Source: Erysipelothrix amsterdamensis
GTDB taxonomy: Bacteria; Bacillota_I; Bacilli_A; Erysipelotrichales; Erysipelotrichaceae
NCBI RefSeq assembly: GCF_940143175.1
Contig: NZ_OW659496.1
Coordinates: forward strand, 310,001-374,000
Length of the DNA: 64,000 bases
Direction of reading: 5' to 3'
The notes under the pieces were generated by a model. It made no database searches. It saw only the letters and a program-made list of their open reading frames with translations, and was not told where the DNA came from. The stretch's first letter is position 1; the number at the start of each line of letters is the position of its first letter. Both the position numbers and the translations under genes were made by a program. Below, piece by piece: positions 60,786-64,000 of the stretch.

Positions 60786-62075
60786 CTTTTGGAGCATTAA
60801 ACTGAATGATGCAAGAATTAATGTGGGAATGACCCATCCGAGATTAAGGGTGTAAAAAGGCAGCGTTCGACAGAATTGTGTTATTAGGGGGACTGAAATT
60901 TTAAAGTGATCAAGAACTGCAATAATACTAAATAGAGTACTGGATATAATTGCGATGCGGTATGTCAGGGTTGAGGGTTTAGATGATAAACCCAAGAGTA
61001 TTAAAACAATAGCGGCCGGATAGACACAGGCAAGGATGGGTCCGCTGATTTTCAAAATTGTTGTTAATCCGATATTAGAGATTGCGAAACTTATGAAGCA
61101 AAGGATTGATACACTACGACGGTAGCTTAAGCGTGGATATCGTTCCGCAAAGAATTCTGCGGAACAACTAATGAGACCTACACAGGTTGTAAGACATGCA
61201 AGAAAGAAGAGCATACCAAGAACAAAAGGGCCATAATTTCCAAATAAACGGGTTCCAAGATGTGCTATAACCTCCGCACCATTTTGAGCCTGAACAAGCT
61301 CACTCGACATTAAATTACCTAAAAAACCAAGCATACAGTAAACAATAAACAAGAGCACTCCCGCAATAACACCTGATTGAACGGTTGTCTTTCGAACTTG
61401 TTGTTCATCTTTTAAACCATAACTTTTAATTGACATTGTCACTAAAATACCAAGGTTTAAAGCCCCCAAGCCATCCAAAGTTAGGTAACCATCCACAAGA
61501 CCGCTTGCGAAAGAAGACCCGGATGTAAGGTAAGGTTCATGGGAAAGTGAGTTTCGGGACAAGGTTGTGAAAAACGCTGCACCAAACAAAATAAGAATAA
61601 ACAGTAAGAGTAATGGCGTCAAGATTTTTCCAACACGATCACTTAGCGCTTGTGGTTTAATACAAAAACCAAAACACAGAAGAAAAAACAGAAATGAATA
61701 AATCAGTAATCCCATTTGAATATGATTCGGATTATCAAAGAGAAGGCGTATTGACGTTTCAAAAGGCATAATACCGGCACGCGGTACTGAGAGAAGTGGT
61801 CCACTTAAAAGATACAAGATTGTTGGGAAAATCAATGCGAAGCAAGGATGTACTTTGTTCGCAAGACTTAAAAAACCATCTTGTTTCGAAACGGCAACGA
61901 GAGCGAGAATTGGTAAGAGTACGGCTGTAATACTAAATGCAAAGATCCCAATCCATTTATGAGTCCCTGCAAGATAACCAATCATCGTCGGGAAAATAAG
62001 ATTTCCTGCGCCGAAAAACATCGAAAATAACATTAAACTAACAGATAATAACTGTGATTTTGATAATTTATTCAT
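60768..62075 (-). CDS. brnQ: Branched-chain amino acid transporter BrnQ (LIVCS family)
   Basis: 435 residues with twelve predicted membrane helices. The N-terminus SLMLFSMFFGAGNLIFPTMIGYLAG is the LIVCS family signature, with GYLTLDGLGALNLGILV in the middle. A Na+ or H+ symporter for Leu, Ile and Val. Single-gene unit; its upstream region is AT-rich and no clear operator is seen. Confidence 0.93.
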   Translation of the reverse strand: MNKLSKSQLLSVSLMLFSMFFGAGNLIFPTMIGYLAGTHKWIGIFAFSITAVLLPILALVAVSKQDGFLSLANKVHPCFALIFPTILYLLSGPLLSVPRAGIMPFETSIRLLFDNPNHIQMGLLIYSFLFFLLCFGFCIKPQALSDRVGKILTPLLLLFILILFGAAFFTTLSRNSLSHEPYLTSGSSFASGLVDGYLTLDGLGALNLGILVTMSIKSYGLKDEQQVRKTTVQSGVIAGVLLFIVYCMLGFLGNLMSSELVQAQNGAEVIAHLGTRLFGNYGPFVLGMLFFLACLTTCVGLISCSAEFFAERYPRLSYRRSVSILCFISFAISNIGLTTILKISGPILACVYPAAIVLILLGLSSKPSTLTYRIAIISSTLFSIIAVLDHFKISVPLITQFCRTLPFYTLNLGWVIPTLILASFSLMLQKKEELN

Positions 62076-62151
62076 ATATAATACCCCTTAAAATTTTAAT
62101 TTCATTTTCTAATTAAACTTTAATGAACAAATATTGTCAATAATAATCATA

Positions 62152-62178
62152 AAAAAAAGAGCCACTTAAGACTCTTTA
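62152..62178 (-). terminator. Terminator of the YdcF-like gene
   Basis: AAAGAG / CTCTTT stem followed on the minus strand by eight T. Confidence 0.65.
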
Positions 62179-62186
62179 AGAATAAA

Positions 62187-63230
62187 TTAGAGTAAACTCG
62201 CAAGAAAAATAAGGGAATAGGCAAGCCCATTAAGGCTGAGATGAATGCGACGATGCATAACCATTAACGCAATAAACTCGCGAATCATTGCATTGGGCAC
62301 AAAATAGGCAGCAGTTTTCGCGCCAATGCCTTGCGCATCTAAACCAACCTGGCGAGCATATTGACTGGCTCTAAATATATGAAATGTGTTTGAACTAAAA
62401 AGACAGGTATAGGGATGATTTAATGCGTAGGCATCCATCATTTTCTTAGAAAACAACATATTTTCATAGGTTGTCGTGGACTGTGTTTCCATCAGTGCAT
62501 GTGACTTTGGGATGTCATGTGCAAGTGCATAATCACGCATTGCTTGACCTTCAGGAACACACTCATCTTCACCTTGTCCACCACTAAAAATAAGAAGAGG
62601 CGGAACTTTTTGATGGTGATAATACTCGAGTGCGACATCAATTCGAGCGGCCAGAAGAGGTGGAACTTCATTACCATTTCGAAGACCACTACCCAAAACA
62701 ATAATAAAATCGCAATCTTTATGGGGCTTAAAAAACTGATAGAGAAATGAGGACGATAAAAAATTTATAAAAACAAATATTAAATAAATGCATGAAAAGG
62801 TGATACAGGCTAAAAGGGTGTGGGCCCATCGCAGTTCCTGTGGAATTGAATTCGAAAGCAAGGGGATTACAAAGATAAACACAATTAAACCCAAAGCAGC
62901 AAAAAGCGTTAATAAATTTGAAAAACGAATCCCTTCTTTTTGAATTAAGTGTTTCGCATTCTTAATAAGGCCAATAATGAGTATATAGTAACCCAGAAGA
63001 AAAACGAGAAGGACTAGAATCATTAAGCATAATGAAATCGCACGAAGAAGAGGGTTCTCATATGTGAACGAAAGTGCAATGAAATCAAGTGCGATGAGCG
63101 ACATCAACATATTAAATAAAAATCCATTGAAGATACGTCCGCGATTTCGTTTAAAAGATAAGAAAAGAATTCCCCCTAAAACTACACACAGTAACGAGAG
63201 TATTAACACTACTGAATAATCTGCCATCAT
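62187..63230 (-). CDS. YdcF/ElyC-like membrane protein (DUF218)
   Basis: 347 residues. Four to five membrane helices in the first 165 residues precede a DUF218 domain: DFIIVLGSGLRNGNEVPPLLAARIDVALEYY, LLIFSGGQGEDECVPEGQAMRDYALAHDIP, ALMETQSTTTYENMLFSK and CLFSSNTFHIFRASQYARQVG. This domain occurs in SanA, ElyC and YdcF; links to envelope integrity are known for some, but its reaction is not. GGAGGG precedes the ATG. Confidence 0.88.
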   Translation of the reverse strand: MMADYSVVLILSLLCVVLGGILFLSFKRNRGRIFNGFLFNMLMSLIALDFIALSFTYENPLLRAISLCLMILVLLVFLLGYYILIIGLIKNAKHLIQKEGIRFSNLLTLFAALGLIVFIFVIPLLSNSIPQELRWAHTLLACITFSCIYLIFVFINFLSSSFLYQFFKPHKDCDFIIVLGSGLRNGNEVPPLLAARIDVALEYYHHQKVPPLLIFSGGQGEDECVPEGQAMRDYALAHDIPKSHALMETQSTTTYENMLFSKKMMDAYALNHPYTCLFSSNTFHIFRASQYARQVGLDAQGIGAKTAAYFVPNAMIREFIALMVMHRRIHLSLNGLAYSLIFLASLL

Positions 63231-63322
63231 CGACCCTCCTTTTTTGATTATTATACCCTAAAAGTGTCCTAGACAGAACTTGCGTGTTTTTTAAGGTATA
63301 ATAACATCAAGGAGTGTGACCA

Positions 63323-63859
63323 ATGATAGAGATACGTAAACTACAAAAAGAAGACATGAAATTACTTTGGGAATATGCATTTCAAAAAGAAAGACCGTGG
63401 ATGTCCTTTGATGCGCCCTTTCTTGACGAACATCTTCCGTTATCTTATGAAGATTTTGAGGCATCACGACTGGAATTATACTTAGATGTGGATTTCAGGC
63501 AGGGAATTTTTAAAGATGGTCGATTAATTGGACTTGTATCGTATTACTGGGAATCATATAAAACACGATGGCTTGAGTTTGGAATTGTTATTTATGATGA
63601 GAAGGAATGGGGGCATGGACTTGGAAGTTCATGTGCCATGTTTTGGATGGATCAACTCTTTACAGCCTTTCCGGATATACAACGTCTCGGATTTTCAACC
63701 TGGTCGGGGAATAAAGCAATGATGGGTGTTGGTGAAAATATTGGAATGACTTTGGAAGGTAGAATCCGAAGTGTTCGCTACTACCAAGGTGAGTATTACG
63801 ATGCATTAAAATACGGTATGCTTCGTGAAGAGTGGGATGTTAAACGGAGAATGTTTTAA
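63323..63859 (+). CDS. GNAT-family acetyltransferase (RimJ/RimL-like)
   Basis: 178 residues of the Acetyltransf_3 type. Acetyl-CoA-binding region IVIYDEKEWGHGLGSSCAMFWMDQLF, then RLGFSTWSGNKAMMGVGENIGMTLEGRIRSVRYYQGEYYDALKYGMLREEW, typical of RimJ/RimL-like or spermidine/antibiotic-type acetyltransferases. Substrate unknown. AAGGAGTG precedes the ATG; the stop overlaps the next start by one base. Confidence 0.88.
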   Translation: MIEIRKLQKEDMKLLWEYAFQKERPWMSFDAPFLDEHLPLSYEDFEASRLELYLDVDFRQGIFKDGRLIGLVSYYWESYKTRWLEFGIVIYDEKEWGHGLGSSCAMFWMDQLFTAFPDIQRLGFSTWSGNKAMMGVGENIGMTLEGRIRSVRYYQGEYYDALKYGMLREEWDVKRRMF

Positions 63860-64000
63860 TGGACATTCAAGCGTATATTGATCAAGGTGAAGGCGCCTTT
63901 AAACAACAATACATCCTGTTGTTTAATGCCATCAAGTCCTCCATACCAAAAGGATTTGAATTAATTATGCAATACAATATGCCTTCATTTGTAGTGCCAT
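63859..64000 (+). CDS. DUF1801-family protein, 5' part
   Basis: The gene runs off the window end; 47 codons are present. The sequence IQAYIDQGEGAFKQQYILLFNAIKSSIPKGFELIMQYNMPSFVVP fits the start of DUF1801 proteins (YdhG type), where a conserved (Y/G)MPSF motif follows the first helices. The ATG overlaps the previous stop (TAATG), so it is coupled to the acetyltransferase. Confidence 0.75.
   Translation, partial: MDIQAYIDQGEGAFKQQYILLFNAIKSSIPKGFELIMQYNMPSFVVP

Overview
This window looks like the chromosome of a low-GC Gram-positive bacterium (Firmicutes/Bacillota). The gene content fits Erysipelothrix well: a large LPxTG-anchored sialidase, an LPxTG subtilisin-like protease with proline/aspartate repeats, many PTS sugar systems and Agr-type signalling. 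The genus is an inference from content; there is no rRNA or tRNA gene in the window to confirm it. Most genes have strong AGGAGG-type ribosome sites, and most units end in clear hairpin-plus-T terminators, many of them bidirectional.

Layout. 1-3.0 kb: end of a PRD antiterminator, then nanE and a glucose-family PTS (IIBC plus a separate IIA), an amino-sugar/sialic-acid uptake unit. 3.1-12.1 kb: small membrane proteins, a membrane-anchored EEP-family hydrolase, a cold-shock protein, the 1517-residue surface protease, UppP, a PepSY lipoprotein and a DHFR-like protein. 12.1-13.3 kb: a TetR regulator convergent with a membrane protein of the aromatic-acid exporter type. 13.3-16.7 kb: an Agr-like quorum-sensing locus in the order agrD, agrA, agrC, agrB, with a 36-codon candidate signal-peptide gene closed by its own terminator. 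17.3-19.0 kb: a uracil permease behind a PyrR-type attenuator. 19.1-27.8 kb: a GalNAc/galactosamine block (KbaZ/GatZ-type aldolase subunit, mannose-family PTS IIA/IIB/IIC/IID, AgaS, an AraC regulator) that also holds an LPxTG protein. 28-31.6 kb: membrane proteins of unknown function. 31.7-34.7 kb: a TPP riboswitch with terminator, then a thiamine-precursor ABC transporter. 34.7-37.6 kb: HflX and a DEAD-box helicase. 37.7-42.4 kb: an IS30-family element between the helicase and the sialidase. 42.6-44.8 kb: radical SAM protein, acetyltransferase, RluF-type pseudouridine synthase. 44.8-49.5 kb: a sulfur-acquisition operon (YeeE/TsuA-type transporter, CoA-disulfide reductase-rhodanese fusion, APC permease) behind an unexplained 0.36-kb leader. 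49.6-53.3 kb: murJ, an IS3/IS150-type element, an Imm-5-like protein and MsrB. 53.4-58.6 kb: two OmpR-type two-component systems. 58.7-64 kb: YeiH-family exporter with divergent LysR regulator, BrnQ, a YdcF-like membrane protein, an acetyltransferase and a DUF1801 gene cut by the window end.

The genes fit a host-associated, carbohydrate-scavenging life. Sialidase releases sialic acid, NanE and PTS genes process amino sugars, and the aga genes take GalNAc toward tagatose-bisphosphate. Three cre-like sites sharing the core TGTAAGCGCT lie at the aga PTS, at a small membrane-protein gene and at the sialidase, which suggests shared CcpA control. The most notable observations are the Agr-like locus with a predicted serine-lactone signal peptide; the two insertion sequences, both sitting in bidirectional terminator hairpins (one duplicating a 42-bp hairpin, the other splitting a hairpin while leaving the neighbouring protein almost unchanged); the AraC-style 21-bp-spaced repeats beside the aga PTS promoter; and the unexplained leader of the sulfur operon.
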